DNA of 64,000 nt from Tenacibaculum sp. (lineage in GTDB: Bacteria > Bacteroidota > Bacteroidia > Flavobacteriales > Flavobacteriaceae). Below are positions 47,676-58,026 of this stretch, piece by piece (positions within the stretch are counted from its first letter, which is position 1; every line of letters begins with the position of its first letter). The stretch spans positions 1 to 64,000 of the forward strand of contig JAGYHQ010000004.1 of the NCBI GenBank assembly GCA_018456245.1. The letters run 5' to 3'. The notes under the pieces were generated by a model that saw only the letters and a list, made by a program, of their open reading frames with translations, was not told where the DNA came from and made no database searches. Position numbers and translations under genes: made by a program.

Positions 47676-48413
47676 ATGAATTTACTTCATAAAATTATTA
47701 AACCAAAAAACAAGGAAGATAAAGAATTCTACAAGAATCTTAAATCTATTCTTAATTTTAAACCTATAAAGCTAAATTATTATAAAAAAGCTTTTACACA
47801 TAGGTCTTTAAAACAAATAGATTCAAAAGGAAAGCCTATAAATTATGAACGCTTAGAATTTTTAGGCGATGCTATGTTAGGTTCAGTAATAGCTTCATTT
47901 TTGTATAAAGAAGCTCCTAAGGGAAATGAGGGGTATTTAACTAAAATGAGGTCGAAAATTGTTAGTAGAAAAAACCTAAATCAAGTAGGAAAAGACCTTA
48001 ACTTAATAAAATTTGTAAAAAGTAATGTTTCTAAAGAAAATGTTGGAGATAATATTCACGGAAATATTTTTGAAGCATTAGTAGGAGCAATTTATCTTGA
48101 TAGAGGTTTTAAATATTGTCATAAATTTATTTACGAACAAATTATAATTCCTTATGTAAATTTAGAAAAATTAGAGGGTAAAATTACTAGTTACAAAGGC
48201 TTAATTATAGAATGGTGCCAAAAACAAAAGAAGAAATATTCTTTTGAAACTTATGAAGATACAGGCAATCAATCAAAAAAACATTTTAGCGTTAAAATAG
48301 TTATTAACGGCAAACAAATAGCTAAAGGACGAGATACTTCTAAAAAAAGAGCTGAAGAAATGGCTGCTAAACGTGTTTATTATGCCTTACAAAGTGAAAT
48401 AGAAAATTCTTAA
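47676..48413 (+). CDS. rnc: Ribonuclease III
   Basis: 245 aa; NYERLEFLGDAMLGSVIASFLY, NIFEALVGAIYLDRGF, C-terminal dsRBD. Confidence 0.97.
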   Translation: MNLLHKIIKPKNKEDKEFYKNLKSILNFKPIKLNYYKKAFTHRSLKQIDSKGKPINYERLEFLGDAMLGSVIASFLYKEAPKGNEGYLTKMRSKIVSRKNLNQVGKDLNLIKFVKSNVSKENVGDNIHGNIFEALVGAIYLDRGFKYCHKFIYEQIIIPYVNLEKLEGKITSYKGLIIEWCQKQKKKYSFETYEDTGNQSKKHFSVKIVINGKQIAKGRDTSKKRAEEMAAKRVYYALQSEIENS

Positions 48414-48495
48414 TAATTAAAAAAAGGTTATCATTAATTTAATATTATCTTCTTAATAATTATGTAACTTAGCATAATAAAAAATTAGGTTTTTT

Positions 48496-48936
48496 ATGCA
48501 GGTTTATTCAATAGATATTAATGAACTTTCTGATGATAATTTTACCTTAATAGGTATTCATAGTACGTTAAAAGACTATCAATTAGCATATTTATTAAAT
48601 AGAGAATTACATACTTTATTTAAGAGAGATTTTAATAATAATTTGTCTTTTCCTTTGTATGAATATTATAATGATAAGTTAGATTGTGATTATTTTTTAA
48701 TAGCAAATGTTATAAAATCAAAATCAAAATCCTTAGGGCTTTTTAATGAAAATGAAATAATTACATATTTAATACCTGAAAAGAAAAAAATAGATTATTT
48801 CATTAAACTTGAAGGAAATATTAAAGATAATTATTTAATAGAAACCTTACATAAAATTAACCAAATACCACAAATAATAACCTCATATACGGTGGATTTA
48901 AACACATTAAAATCGAAAAAAAAATTAATTTTTTAA
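48496..48936 (+). CDS. IPExxxVDY family protein
   Basis: 146 aa; YLIPEKKKIDYFIKLEG motif, located between rnc and pyk. Confidence 0.88.
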   Translation: MQVYSIDINELSDDNFTLIGIHSTLKDYQLAYLLNRELHTLFKRDFNNNLSFPLYEYYNDKLDCDYFLIANVIKSKSKSLGLFNENEIITYLIPEKKKIDYFIKLEGNIKDNYLIETLHKINQIPQIITSYTVDLNTLKSKKKLIF

Positions 48937-48939
48937 TAT

Positions 48940-50367
48940 ATGCAAAATAGAAAAAGAACAAAAATAGTAGCAACCTTAGGGCCGTCAACAAACACCAAAG
49001 AAATTTTAAAAAAATTAGCTGAAGAAGGTGTTAATGTTTTTAGAATTAATTTTTCTCATGCAGATTATGATATTGTAAAAGAAAGAATTCAACAAATACG
49101 AGAAATTAACGAAGAAGAAGGTAAAAACATTGCTATTTTAGCAGATTTACAAGGTCCTAAACTTCGTGTAGGAGTAATGGGAGATGGAGTAGAATTAAAC
49201 ACAGGAGATACGTTTATTTTTACAACAGAAGAATGTACAGGTACTAAAGAAAGGGCTTTTATGACTTATCAAAATTTCCCAAAAGATGTTAATGTTGGAG
49301 AAAATATTTTAGTAGATGACGGTAAACTTCGTTTTGAAGTTATTTCTACTGATAAAGAAAAGGAAGTTGTTACAAAGGTTATAGTTGGTGGGACATTAAA
49401 ATCAAAAAAAGGAGTTAATTTACCTAATACCAAAATATCATTACCTGCACTTACTGATAAAGACAAAAAGGATGCAATTTTTGCATTAGAACAAGAAGTT
49501 GATTGGATTGCTTTATCATTTGTTCGTAATTCTAATGATTTACAAATACTTAGAGATTTAATAAAAGAAAAATCAAGATACAGAGTACCTGTAATTGCAA
49601 AAATTGAAAAACCAGAGGCTGTTGCCAATATAGAATCAATAATTCCTTATTGTGACGGATTAATGGTTGCAAGGGGTGATTTAGGTGTAGAAGTACCTAT
49701 GCAAGATGTTCCTTTAATACAGAAAAAATTAGTTCAACGAGCTAAATTAGCAAGAATACCAATTATTATTGCTACACAAATGATGGAATCTATGATTGAA
49801 TCTCCTGTACCAACACGTGCCGAAGTTAACGACGTAGCCAACTCAATTATGGACGGTGCAGATGCTGTAATGCTTTCAGGAGAAACATCTGTAGGAAAAT
49901 ATCCTTCAAAAGTAATAAAAGCAATGAGTGAAATAATTTTAAGTGTTGAACTTTCATCTTTAATTAAAGTACCACATCGTCCGCCAAGTATTCGTAATAG
50001 TAGATTTATAACTAAATCAGTATGTTATCACGCTGCACAAATTGCAGATGAAATGGAAGCGTCAGCTATTGTAACTCTCACAAATAGTGGATATACAGCG
50101 TTTCAGATATCTGCATGGAGACCAAAATCAAATATAATTGCTTTTTCTTCGGAAAGAAGAATTTTAGGAAAACTTAATTTATTATGGGGAGTAAATGCCT
50201 TTTTCTATGATAGAGATTTAAGTACAGACAATACGGTTAAAGATATAAACGAAATAATTAAGGAAAAAAAATTTGTAAAAAGTGATGATTTTGTTATTAA
50301 TTTAACATCAATGCCTGTTGAAGAAAAAGGTAGAGTAAATACACTACGTGTTTCTCAAATTGAATAA
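48940..50367 (+). CDS. pyk: Pyruvate kinase
   Basis: 475 aa; RTKIVATLGPSTNTKEILKKLAEEGVNVFRINFSH, VMVARGDLGVE-like segment, GADAVMLSGETSVGKYP. Confidence 0.98.
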   Translation: MQNRKRTKIVATLGPSTNTKEILKKLAEEGVNVFRINFSHADYDIVKERIQQIREINEEEGKNIAILADLQGPKLRVGVMGDGVELNTGDTFIFTTEECTGTKERAFMTYQNFPKDVNVGENILVDDGKLRFEVISTDKEKEVVTKVIVGGTLKSKKGVNLPNTKISLPALTDKDKKDAIFALEQEVDWIALSFVRNSNDLQILRDLIKEKSRYRVPVIAKIEKPEAVANIESIIPYCDGLMVARGDLGVEVPMQDVPLIQKKLVQRAKLARIPIIIATQMMESMIESPVPTRAEVNDVANSIMDGADAVMLSGETSVGKYPSKVIKAMSEIILSVELSSLIKVPHRPPSIRNSRFITKSVCYHAAQIADEMEASAIVTLTNSGYTAFQISAWRPKSNIIAFSSERRILGKLNLLWGVNAFFYDRDLSTDNTVKDINEIIKEKKFVKSDDFVINLTSMPVEEKGRVNTLRVSQIE

Positions 50368-50372
50368 AAAAT

Positions 50373-50407
50373 AAAAATCCCTATAACTGTAAAATTATAG
50401 GGATTTT
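50373..50407. terminator. Bidirectional terminator between pyk and pepP
   Basis: aaaatccctataa...ttatagggatttt. Confidence 0.85.
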
Positions 50408-50414
50408 GTTTTAA

Positions 50415-51707
50415 TTAAGAATTCATTATATCCTCAATTTCTTCGGCTTCAATAGGAATATTACGCATTAAGTTAAAAGGTTCTCCTTTTTCTTGAATAA
50501 CTACATCATCTTCTATACGAATTCCAAAACCTTCATCAGGAATATAAATACCCGGTTCTACGGTAAAAACCATATTTGCTTGCATTGGTTTGTGTAATAA
50601 ACCATAATCGTGAGTATCTAACCCCATATGATGTGACGTTCCGTGCATAAAATATTTTTTGTACGCTGGCCAATCAGGATTTTCGTTTTGAACATCGGCT
50701 TTATCTAATAATCCTAAACCTAATAATTCCGAAGTCATTATTTTACCAACTTCTTTATGATATTCTGTCCAATCTGCCCCAGGAACTAATAATTTTGTTG
50801 CTTCATTTTTAACTCTTAAAACAGCATCATATACTTCTTTTTGTCTATCAGTAAAACGCCCTGAAACAGGGATTGTTCTAGACATATCTGAAGAATAATT
50901 TGCATATTCGGCACCAACATCTAATAGAATTAAATCTCCTGCTTTACATTGTTGATTATTTTCAATATAATGTAATACATTGGCGTTATTCCCACTTGCT
51001 ACAATTGGTGTATAAGCAAATCTTTTTGAACGATTTCTTAAAAATTCGTGCATAAATTCAGCCTCTATTTCAAATTCCCAAACATTTGGCTTAACAAATT
51101 CTAAAACACGTCTAAATCCTTTTTCTGTAATATCACATGCTTTTTGAATTAAATCAATTTCAATTTGGCCTTTTACAGAACGTAATTCTTGTAAAATAGG
51201 ATTACTTTTTGCCACAGAATGAGCAGGATATTTTGCTAATAACCATTTAGTAAAACGAGCCTCACGAGTTTCGGTTTCAACCGTCGCTCTATAATGTTCA
51301 TTGGTGTTAATATATACTGTTTCAGCCAACGCCATCATTTCTGCTAAAACTTTTTCCATATCTTGTAACCAATAAACAGATTTTATACCTGTTGTTTCTA
51401 AGGCTTTCTCTTTGGTTAGTTTCTCCCCTTCCCAAACAGCAATATGTTCATTAGTTTCACGCAAGAATAAAACTTCTTGTAAATGTTTTTTAGGACAATT
51501 AGGAAATAATACTAAAACACTTTCTTCTTGGTCTACCCCACTGAGATAAAAAATATCTCTGTGTTGTTCAAAAGGCATAGTACTATCAGCTGAAATAGGA
51601 TAAATATCGTTTGAATTAAATACTGCTAAACTATTTGGCTTCATACGAGCCATAAAGTTTTTTCTGTTTTTTATAAATAAATCTTTATTAATTGGTAAAT
51701 ATTTCAT
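50415..51707 (-). CDS. pepP: Xaa-Pro aminopeptidase P family protein
   Basis: 430 aa; DLILLDVGAEYANYSSDMSRTIPVSGRF, HGTSHHMGLDTHD, FTVEPGIYIPDEGFGIRIEDDVVI. Confidence 0.96.
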   Translation of the reverse strand: MKYLPINKDLFIKNRKNFMARMKPNSLAVFNSNDIYPISADSTMPFEQHRDIFYLSGVDQEESVLVLFPNCPKKHLQEVLFLRETNEHIAVWEGEKLTKEKALETTGIKSVYWLQDMEKVLAEMMALAETVYINTNEHYRATVETETREARFTKWLLAKYPAHSVAKSNPILQELRSVKGQIEIDLIQKACDITEKGFRRVLEFVKPNVWEFEIEAEFMHEFLRNRSKRFAYTPIVASGNNANVLHYIENNQQCKAGDLILLDVGAEYANYSSDMSRTIPVSGRFTDRQKEVYDAVLRVKNEATKLLVPGADWTEYHKEVGKIMTSELLGLGLLDKADVQNENPDWPAYKKYFMHGTSHHMGLDTHDYGLLHKPMQANMVFTVEPGIYIPDEGFGIRIEDDVVIQEKGEPFNLMRNIPIEAEEIEDIMNS

Positions 51708-51785
51708 TTTAAAATGATTTTAGATAACCAAAAATAAGATTTTTAAAGGCATAAAAAAAGGATAGTAACTTATTTTATAATAAAT

Positions 51786-53135
51786 TTAGAAACCTATTAT
51801 GGTTTTAGATAACCAAAAATAGATTAATATTCCAAAAATATCATTACTTGTAGTTATAAATGGTCCTGTTGCTATTGCGGGGTCAATACCTCTTTTATCT
51901 AAAAACAATGGAATAAATGTTCCTACAAGTCCTGCAACAATAATTACTGCAAATAAGGAAATAGATATAGCAAGGGCCATTACACTGTTTTCAGTTTTAA
52001 ATAAAGAAAATAGGAATAATAGAGTTGCTAAAACTAAACCATTTAACATTGCTAAAAATAATTCTTTAATCAATCGTTTAGTTACACCCCCTTTTATATC
52101 ATCATTTGCCAACCCCTGTACTATAATGGCTGATGATTGTACCCCTACATTTCCTGCCATTGCCGCTATAAGCGGTGTAAATAAAAATAGCATTGGGTAG
52201 TTTGTTAAAGCTCCGTCAAAAAGCCCCATAATACTTGCTGAACTAAAACCTCCTAATAACCCTAAAAGTAACCAAGGAAGCCTTGCTTTTGTTAATTCCC
52301 AAATACTATCATCTGAATCTACATCTTGTGTAATACCAGCTGCCATTTGGTAATCTTTATCAGCCTCTTCTTTAATTACATCCACAATATCATCAATGGT
52401 AATTCTTCCTACTAAAATACCTAATTCATCAACAACAGGAATTGCCTCTAAATCATATTTACGCATTGTGTTAGCAACATCTTCTGCTGAATCATTTACT
52501 TCTACAAAATCTACCCTTGGTATTGCAATATCAGCAATTTTACATGTTGTAGAAGCCATTAAAACATCTTTTAATGATAAACGTCCTTTTAATTTACCAT
52601 CATCATCAACAACATAAATTGAATGTACACGTGTAACTTCTTCTGCCTGTTCACGCATTTTATTTATACATCCTAAAATCGACCAGTTTTCATTAACCTT
52701 AATTAACTCTTTCCCCATTAACCCTCCTGCAGAGTCTTCGTCATAGCGTAATAATTCAACAATTTCCTTAGCGTGTTCTTTGTCTTCAATTTCTTGAATT
52801 ACTTCTTGCTTACGCTCTTCAGGAAGTTCAGAAATTACATCGGCAGCATCATCTGTATCTAATTCATCAATTTCTTCTGCAATTTCTTTGGCTGAAAGTT
52901 GTTGTAATACTTTTTCTCTAACATCTTCATCAACATCCATTAAAACTTCTGATGTTGTTTCAGAATCTAACAAACGGATTATATAAACGGCATTATCAAA
53001 AGATAATTCGTCTAATATTTCGGCAATATCAGCGTGGTGCATCTCGGAAAGTAACTCGTTTAATTTTGAGTTTTCTTTCTTTTCAATGTGAGCTATTACT
53101 TGCTCTAAAAGTTCGTTTGTTAATTCAAATGCCAT
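51786..53135 (-). CDS. mgtE: Magnesium transporter MgtE
   Basis: 449 aa; MgtE N domain, two CBS domains, GNVGVQSSAIIVQGLA membrane domain. Confidence 0.97.
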   Translation of the reverse strand: MAFELTNELLEQVIAHIEKKENSKLNELLSEMHHADIAEILDELSFDNAVYIIRLLDSETTSEVLMDVDEDVREKVLQQLSAKEIAEEIDELDTDDAADVISELPEERKQEVIQEIEDKEHAKEIVELLRYDEDSAGGLMGKELIKVNENWSILGCINKMREQAEEVTRVHSIYVVDDDGKLKGRLSLKDVLMASTTCKIADIAIPRVDFVEVNDSAEDVANTMRKYDLEAIPVVDELGILVGRITIDDIVDVIKEEADKDYQMAAGITQDVDSDDSIWELTKARLPWLLLGLLGGFSSASIMGLFDGALTNYPMLFLFTPLIAAMAGNVGVQSSAIIVQGLANDDIKGGVTKRLIKELFLAMLNGLVLATLLFLFSLFKTENSVMALAISISLFAVIIVAGLVGTFIPLFLDKRGIDPAIATGPFITTSNDIFGILIYFWLSKTIIGF

Positions 53136-53164
53136 TTAAAAAAATCTTTTACAAAGATAATAAT

Positions 53165-53962
53165 TTATTGATTGTCAATTAAATTTGTCAACTCAATAAA
53201 TTCTTCAACTGATAATTGTTCAGGACGCTTTGAAAAAATAGAGTTTTCTTTTAAACTATCTGATAAATTAAATGATTTTAAACTACTTCTGAGCATTTTT
53301 CTCCTTTGATTAAAAGCAGTTTTAACTACTTGGAAGAACAATTTTTCATCAACAGGAAGTGTAAAATTTTCTTTTCGTATTAAACGAATTACTCCACTAT
53401 CTACCTTTGGTGGCGGATTAAATACGGTTGGTGGAACAGTAAATAAGTATTCTACATCATAAAAAGCCTGTGTTAAGACTGATAAAATTCCGTATACTTT
53501 ACTGCCTTTTTTTTCGGCAATTCGTTGTGCAACTTCCTTTTGAAACATTCCTGAAAATTCAGGTACAAATTCTCTATTTTCAATAGCTTTAAAAACAATT
53601 TGTGAAGAAATATTATACGGAAAATTACCAATAATTGCAGTTTGTTCTTTTTCAAAAAAACTATTTAAATCTTGCTTTAAAAAATCCCCCTCAACAATAT
53701 TAAATTTTTCATTAGAAGTATTTAATGTAATATGCTCAATAGGAAAGGTTGTTTTTAAGTATTCTACCGATTCGGAATCAAGCTCCATAACGGTTACTTT
53801 TACATCTTTTTGTAGCAAATATTTGGTAAGCACTCCCATACCGGGTCCTATTTCTAGTACTTTATTGTAACCTTTTTCGGTTAAAGTATCTGCAATTTTT
53901 TTGGCAATATTTTCATCTGTAAGAAAATGCTGACCCAAATGTTTTTTTGCTCTTACTAACAT
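53165..53962 (-). CDS. rsmA: 16S rRNA (adenine1518/1519-N6) dimethyltransferase
   Basis: 265 aa; [51 protein letters not shown]. Confidence 0.98.
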   Translation of the reverse strand: MLVRAKKHLGQHFLTDENIAKKIADTLTEKGYNKVLEIGPGMGVLTKYLLQKDVKVTVMELDSESVEYLKTTFPIEHITLNTSNEKFNIVEGDFLKQDLNSFFEKEQTAIIGNFPYNISSQIVFKAIENREFVPEFSGMFQKEVAQRIAEKKGSKVYGILSVLTQAFYDVEYLFTVPPTVFNPPPKVDSGVIRLIRKENFTLPVDEKLFFQVVKTAFNQRRKMLRSSLKSFNLSDSLKENSIFSKRPEQLSVEEFIELTNLIDNQ

Positions 53963-53966
53963 ATTG

Positions 53967-54293
53967 TTATTTATCTTTATGATGAAAAAATTCTTCTATT
54001 ATCTTTAATTCTGTTTTAAAAGAAAGCATTTTATCTGCAAATTTTTGCACTCCTTTGTTTTGTAGTTTTAAAGAATAATTTTTAAGATAACTTTGTAAAT
54101 CTTCTTTACTTAAGGCTCTATATTGAATTGAATAAGTTACACCTCCCATTTCTTCTTCAATTAAAACCTGTGTCATTTTAGCACTTTTAAAACAACCTGT
54201 TTCTAAAACTTTTTTAATATGGTCTTTTATCCATACTAACCATTCATCATGAGCAGTTTCATCTATATTTACTGTTACATTATATATGTACAT
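53967..54293 (-). CDS. DUF4286 family protein
   Basis: 108 aa; [30 protein letters not shown]. Confidence 0.85.
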   Translation of the reverse strand: MYIYNVTVNIDETAHDEWLVWIKDHIKKVLETGCFKSAKMTQVLIEEEMGGVTYSIQYRALSKEDLQSYLKNYSLKLQNKGVQKFADKMLSFKTELKIIEEFFHHKDK

Positions 54294-54360
54294 AATATTT
54301 TGTGTATTGATTACTTTGTAAAAGTAAAGTAAAAAATTTTAAAAAAATAGTTATAAAAAG

Positions 54361-54389
54361 AAAAAGCACTTCTTAAAGAAGTGCTTTTT
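54361..54389 (-). terminator. Terminator of tRNA-Cys transcript
   Basis: aaaaagcacttctt a aagaagtgcttttt. Confidence 0.85.
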
Positions 54390-54390
54390 G

Positions 54391-54461
54391 AGGTGCCGAG
54401 CGGATTCGAACCGCTGTAGATGGTGTTGCAGACCACTGCCTAGCCACTCGGCCACGGCACC
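54391..54461 (-). tRNA. tRNA-Cys (GCA)
   Basis: 71 nt; GGTGCCG...CGGCACCT acceptor pair with U73, GGTTCGAATCC T arm, anticodon loop CTGCAAC with GCA. Confidence 0.96.
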
Positions 54462-54513
54462 CTAACAGGTTGCAAATTTACATATTTTATTCTTTATTGC
54501 AAGTTTTTTTTAA

Positions 54514-54873
54514 CTATTTACGTTCTTCTTCTAAAATAATTACAACCTGAGCAACATTTCCACCTATTGGCGGATTAATTTTCGCTACACAAACCTTCGC
54601 CTTTTCTACTAATGTAATTTCCTTAAAAATTCTATCTAATATACGTTTAGCAACGTGTTCTAAAAGTTCTGAACGGATTGCCATTTCTTCAGTTGCTATT
54701 CTGTTTAAATGAACGTAATCAACAGTGTCATTAAGGTTATCGGAAATAGATGATTTTGTTAAATCTGATTTAACCTCAATATCTACACGATATTCCGAGC
54801 CAATTTTTGCCTCTTCTTCTAAACAACCGTGATTTGTAAAAATCTTTATATTATTTACCTGAATTATTCCCAT
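54514..54873 (-). CDS. folB: Dihydroneopterin aldolase
   Basis: 119 aa; IKIFTNHGCLEEEAKIGSEYRVDIEV, NPPIGGNV. Confidence 0.95.
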   Translation of the reverse strand: MGIIQVNNIKIFTNHGCLEEEAKIGSEYRVDIEVKSDLTKSSISDNLNDTVDYVHLNRIATEEMAIRSELLEHVAKRILDRIFKEITLVEKAKVCVAKINPPIGGNVAQVVIILEEERK

Positions 54874-54905
54874 TTTTTAATTTTTTATAAGAGTTTCAAA
54901 TATAT

Positions 54906-55853
54906 TTACTTTTTTCCTTTGTTACATATGGGCAATAACAAAAATGATAACCCACCAAAAACAATAATAATTAATGTTTGTGATGTCCATACAATCCACC
55001 CAAAAGCAGTGGCTTGTTCTTCATTTACACCAAATAAAGCAAATGCACCTGATACGGCAATTGGGTACATTCCTATACCTCCATTAGTTGTAGCCATACT
55101 AAAACCTCCAGCAATAAAACCTACCAAAACTGCACCAAACGGAACATTAAAATCTTTAATTGCAAAAATGGTAGACCAAAACATAACCACATACATTACC
55201 CAAATAAAAATTGTATGAAAAATAAATGACCATTTATTTTCCATTTTTAAGATGCTTAAAATACCTTCTAAAAGTCCGTTTACAAATGTTTTTATTTTAA
55301 ATAAAAAACCAGAAGTTGATTTTTTTATAAGTCTTGAAAAAAATATAAATCCTAATAATAAAATTAACAAACCAACAATTATTTTAGTAGGATTAATCTT
55401 ATTTACTAATAAATCATAAATAAAATTAAACTGAACAAAAAGGGTTATAATTACAATGGTTAATAACATTAATAAATCTGCAATTCTTTCGGCAACAATA
55501 GTTCCGAAACCTTTTTCAAACGGAATATCTTCGTAATTTGTCATTACCCCTGCACGTGATACTTCTCCTGCTCTTGGTATAGTTAAATTTACCAAATAAG
55601 CCACAAAAACAGCCATTATACTATTTGTTAATTTTGGTTTATAACCCATTGGCTGTAATAAAAACTTCCACCTATAAGCACGAGAAATATGGCTTAACAA
55701 ACCGAAAAATATACCAAGAATTATCCAAAAATAATTAGCATTTATAAAATATTGCAATAAGGTATTAATAGAAATTTTTGAGATTGAATACCAAACTAAA
55801 AAACCTCCCAAAATGAGAGGTAATATAGTTTTAATTATTTTTTTTATTAACAT
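54906..55853 (-). CDS. Lysylphosphatidylglycerol synthase TM region / flippase-like membrane protein
   Basis: 315 aa; RAYRWKFLLQPMGYKPK, TIPRAGEVSRAGVMTNYEDIPFEKGFGTIVAERIADLL, GGIGMYPIAVSGAF. Confidence 0.92.
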   Translation of the reverse strand: MLIKKIIKTILPLILGGFLVWYSISKISINTLLQYFINANYFWIILGIFFGLLSHISRAYRWKFLLQPMGYKPKLTNSIMAVFVAYLVNLTIPRAGEVSRAGVMTNYEDIPFEKGFGTIVAERIADLLMLLTIVIITLFVQFNFIYDLLVNKINPTKIIVGLLILLLGFIFFSRLIKKSTSGFLFKIKTFVNGLLEGILSILKMENKWSFIFHTIFIWVMYVVMFWSTIFAIKDFNVPFGAVLVGFIAGGFSMATTNGGIGMYPIAVSGAFALFGVNEEQATAFGWIVWTSQTLIIIVFGGLSFLLLPICNKGKK

Positions 55854-55857
55854 TAAT

Positions 55858-56208
55858 CTATTCTAATAAATTATTTTCTTCGTTAGGAAAAACTAATTTT
55901 GGTTTAAATTTTTTAGCCTCTTCTAACTCCATATGTGCATAAGCAATTATAATTAAAATATCTCCTTTTTGCACCTTTCTTGCTGCTGCACCATTTAAAG
56001 TTATTTCTCCACTTTTTCGTGGACCAGGGATAACATAAGTTTCTAAGCGTTCTCCATTATTGTTGTTTACAATTTGAACCTTTTCTCCTTCAATTATACC
56101 AGATGCGTCCATTAAATCTTCATCAATGGTAATACTTCCTATATAATTTAAATCCGCATTAGTAACTTTAACACGATGTATTTTTGATTTTAAAACTTGT
56201 ACTAACAT
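55858..56208 (-). CDS. panD: Aspartate 1-decarboxylase
   Basis: 116 aa; [55 protein letters not shown]. Confidence 0.98.
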   Translation of the reverse strand: MLVQVLKSKIHRVKVTNADLNYIGSITIDEDLMDASGIIEGEKVQIVNNNNGERLETYVIPGPRKSGEITLNGAAARKVQKGDILIIIAYAHMELEEAKKFKPKLVFPNEENNLLE

Positions 56209-56254
56209 ACTGCAAAAATACGAGTTTTATAATTAATCTTATTTTATAATATTG

Positions 56255-57097
56255 TTAAAAACGCAAATTATCAATCAATCTTATTTTACCTGCATAAACC
56301 GCTATAAACCCTCTGTATTTTACTCCTTTCTGTTTTTCTTTTGAGGTTATTAAAGTTTTTTCATCGGCAATTGTAAAATATTCTAATTCTAATAATTTAT
56401 TTTTACTAAACTTTTTTTCAACCCACAAAATAGTTTCTTGTAATGATTTTTTCTTAAACTTCTTTTTAGCTTTTTTAAGGATTTTATAAATAATAGGAGC
56501 TTCCTTTCTATGTTCCTTAGTTAATCTTACATTTCTTGAGCTCATTGCCAAACCATCTTTTTCCCTATAAATAGCACAAGGTTTTATTTTTACAGGAATA
56601 TCATATTTTTCTACTAATTTTTTAATGATTTGTAATTGCTGAAAATCTTTTTTCCCGAAATATGCCTTGTTTGGTGTAACAATTTCAAATAATGCTTTTA
56701 CAACTGTTCCAACTCCGTCAAAATGTCCTTCACGAAATTTCCCTTCCATTTGATGTTCAAGTCCATCAAAATCAAATTTGGTTGATTTTACATTTCCGTC
56801 ATATACATCATCTGCCGTTGGAGCATATAAAACATCACAATTTACTGATTGTAATAATTTTATATCATCCTCCAATGTTTTAGGATATTTTTCTAAATCT
56901 TCCTTATTATCAAACTGAGTAGGATTTACAAATATGCTAACCACACAAACATCATTTTTGCTTTTTGCTTTTTTAATTAAAGATAAATGCCCTTTGTGTA
57001 AAGCCCCCATTGTAGGTACAAATCCAATAGATTTTTCACCTTTTTTTAGTTCTGATAAATACTTTTTAAGTTCTGTTTTTTTATAGAATATTTTCAT
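56255..57097 (-). CDS. panC: Pantoate--beta-alanine ligase (start MKIFYKKTELKKYL; ORF extends to 57175)
   Basis: SIGFVPTMGALHKGHLSLIKKAK, VVSIFVNPTQFDNKEDLEKYP, YFGKKDFQQ. Confidence 0.97.
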   Translation of the reverse strand: MKIFYKKTELKKYLSELKKGEKSIGFVPTMGALHKGHLSLIKKAKSKNDVCVVSIFVNPTQFDNKEDLEKYPKTLEDDIKLLQSVNCDVLYAPTADDVYDGNVKSTKFDFDGLEHQMEGKFREGHFDGVGTVVKALFEIVTPNKAYFGKKDFQQLQIIKKLVEKYDIPVKIKPCAIYREKDGLAMSSRNVRLTKEHRKEAPIIYKILKKAKKKFKKKSLQETILWVEKKFSKNKLLELEYFTIADEKTLITSKEKQKGVKYRGFIAVYAGKIRLIDNLRF

Positions 57098-57119
57098 AAA
57101 TAATTTATTCAATAGCCTA

Positions 57120-57127
57120 CAAAAGTA
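57120..57127 (-). promoter_or_regulatory. -7 element TACTTTTG for panC
   Basis: reverse-complement caaaagta; TAnnTTTG match 22 bp before panC start. Confidence 0.5.
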
Positions 57128-57159
57128 GCAATTTAACAGGATTTTAGCATATATTTTTG

Positions 57160-57167
57160 TACTTTTG
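57160..57167 (+). promoter_or_regulatory. -7 element TACTTTTG for glycogen-synthase-like gene (overlapping second match TATTTTTG at 57152-57159)
   Basis: TAnnTTTG match 24 bp before ATG at 57192. Confidence 0.5.
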
Positions 57168-57191
57168 CACATCACTTAGAGATATTAATCA

Positions 57192-58013
57192 ATGAAAGAT
57201 AAGAGAATTTTATACGTTTGTTCGGAAGTTATACCATACTTACCCGAAACAGAGTTGTCATCAACTGCTTTTAATGTAGCGAAATATGCACATTCAAAAG
57301 GAGTTCAGACACGTATTTTTATGCCTCGTTTTGGTGTAATTAACGAAAGAAGACATCAATTACATGAGGTAATTCGTCTTTCAGGAATGAACTTGATTAT
57401 AAATGATATGGATGTTCCTTTAATTATAAAAGTGGCATCTATTCCTAAAGAAAGAATGCAAGTTTATTTTATTGATAATGACGAATATTTTAAACGTAAA
57501 GCCGTTTATACCGATGAAGATAATAAATTGTTCCCAGATAATGACGAACGAATGATATTCTTCGCTAAAGGAGTAGTTGAAACCGTTAAAAAGCTAAATT
57601 GGGCTCCTGATATTATTCATATTCACGGTTGGTTAGCCTCTTTACTTCCTTTATATTTAAAGGAATTTTATAAAGAAGAGCCTTTATTTACCGAGAGTAA
57701 AATTGTTACTTCATTATATAAAAATGGTTTTGAAGGAGAGTTAAATAATGAATTAGCTTCTAAAATAAACTTTGATAAGGTTGATGAAAATAAAGTATCA
57801 ACCATAGAAGTTCCTAACCATACAAATATCTTAAAAAGTGCTATTGAAAACTCGGACGCTATTATAAAAGGTAGTGAAGATTTTTCTGAAGAAATTGAGG
57901 AATTTATATCTAATTCAGGAGTAAAAGTTCTTAATTACCAACCTGAAGATATTTTAACCGAGGCATACTTAAATTTTTACAAACAAGACGTTTTAAATTT
58001 ACAAGACGCATAA
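57192..58013 (+). CDS. Glycogen/starch synthase N-terminal (GT5-like) domain protein, short form
   Basis: 273 aa; RILYVCSEVIPYLPETELSSTAFNVAKYAHSKGVQTRIFMPRFGVINERRHQLHEVIRLSG; no second Rossmann domain. Confidence 0.85.
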   Translation: MKDKRILYVCSEVIPYLPETELSSTAFNVAKYAHSKGVQTRIFMPRFGVINERRHQLHEVIRLSGMNLIINDMDVPLIIKVASIPKERMQVYFIDNDEYFKRKAVYTDEDNKLFPDNDERMIFFAKGVVETVKKLNWAPDIIHIHGWLASLLPLYLKEFYKEEPLFTESKIVTSLYKNGFEGELNNELASKINFDKVDENKVSTIEVPNHTNILKSAIENSDAIIKGSEDFSEEIEEFISNSGVKVLNYQPEDILTEAYLNFYKQDVLNLQDA

Positions 58014-58026
58014 TCTTTTAAAAATA

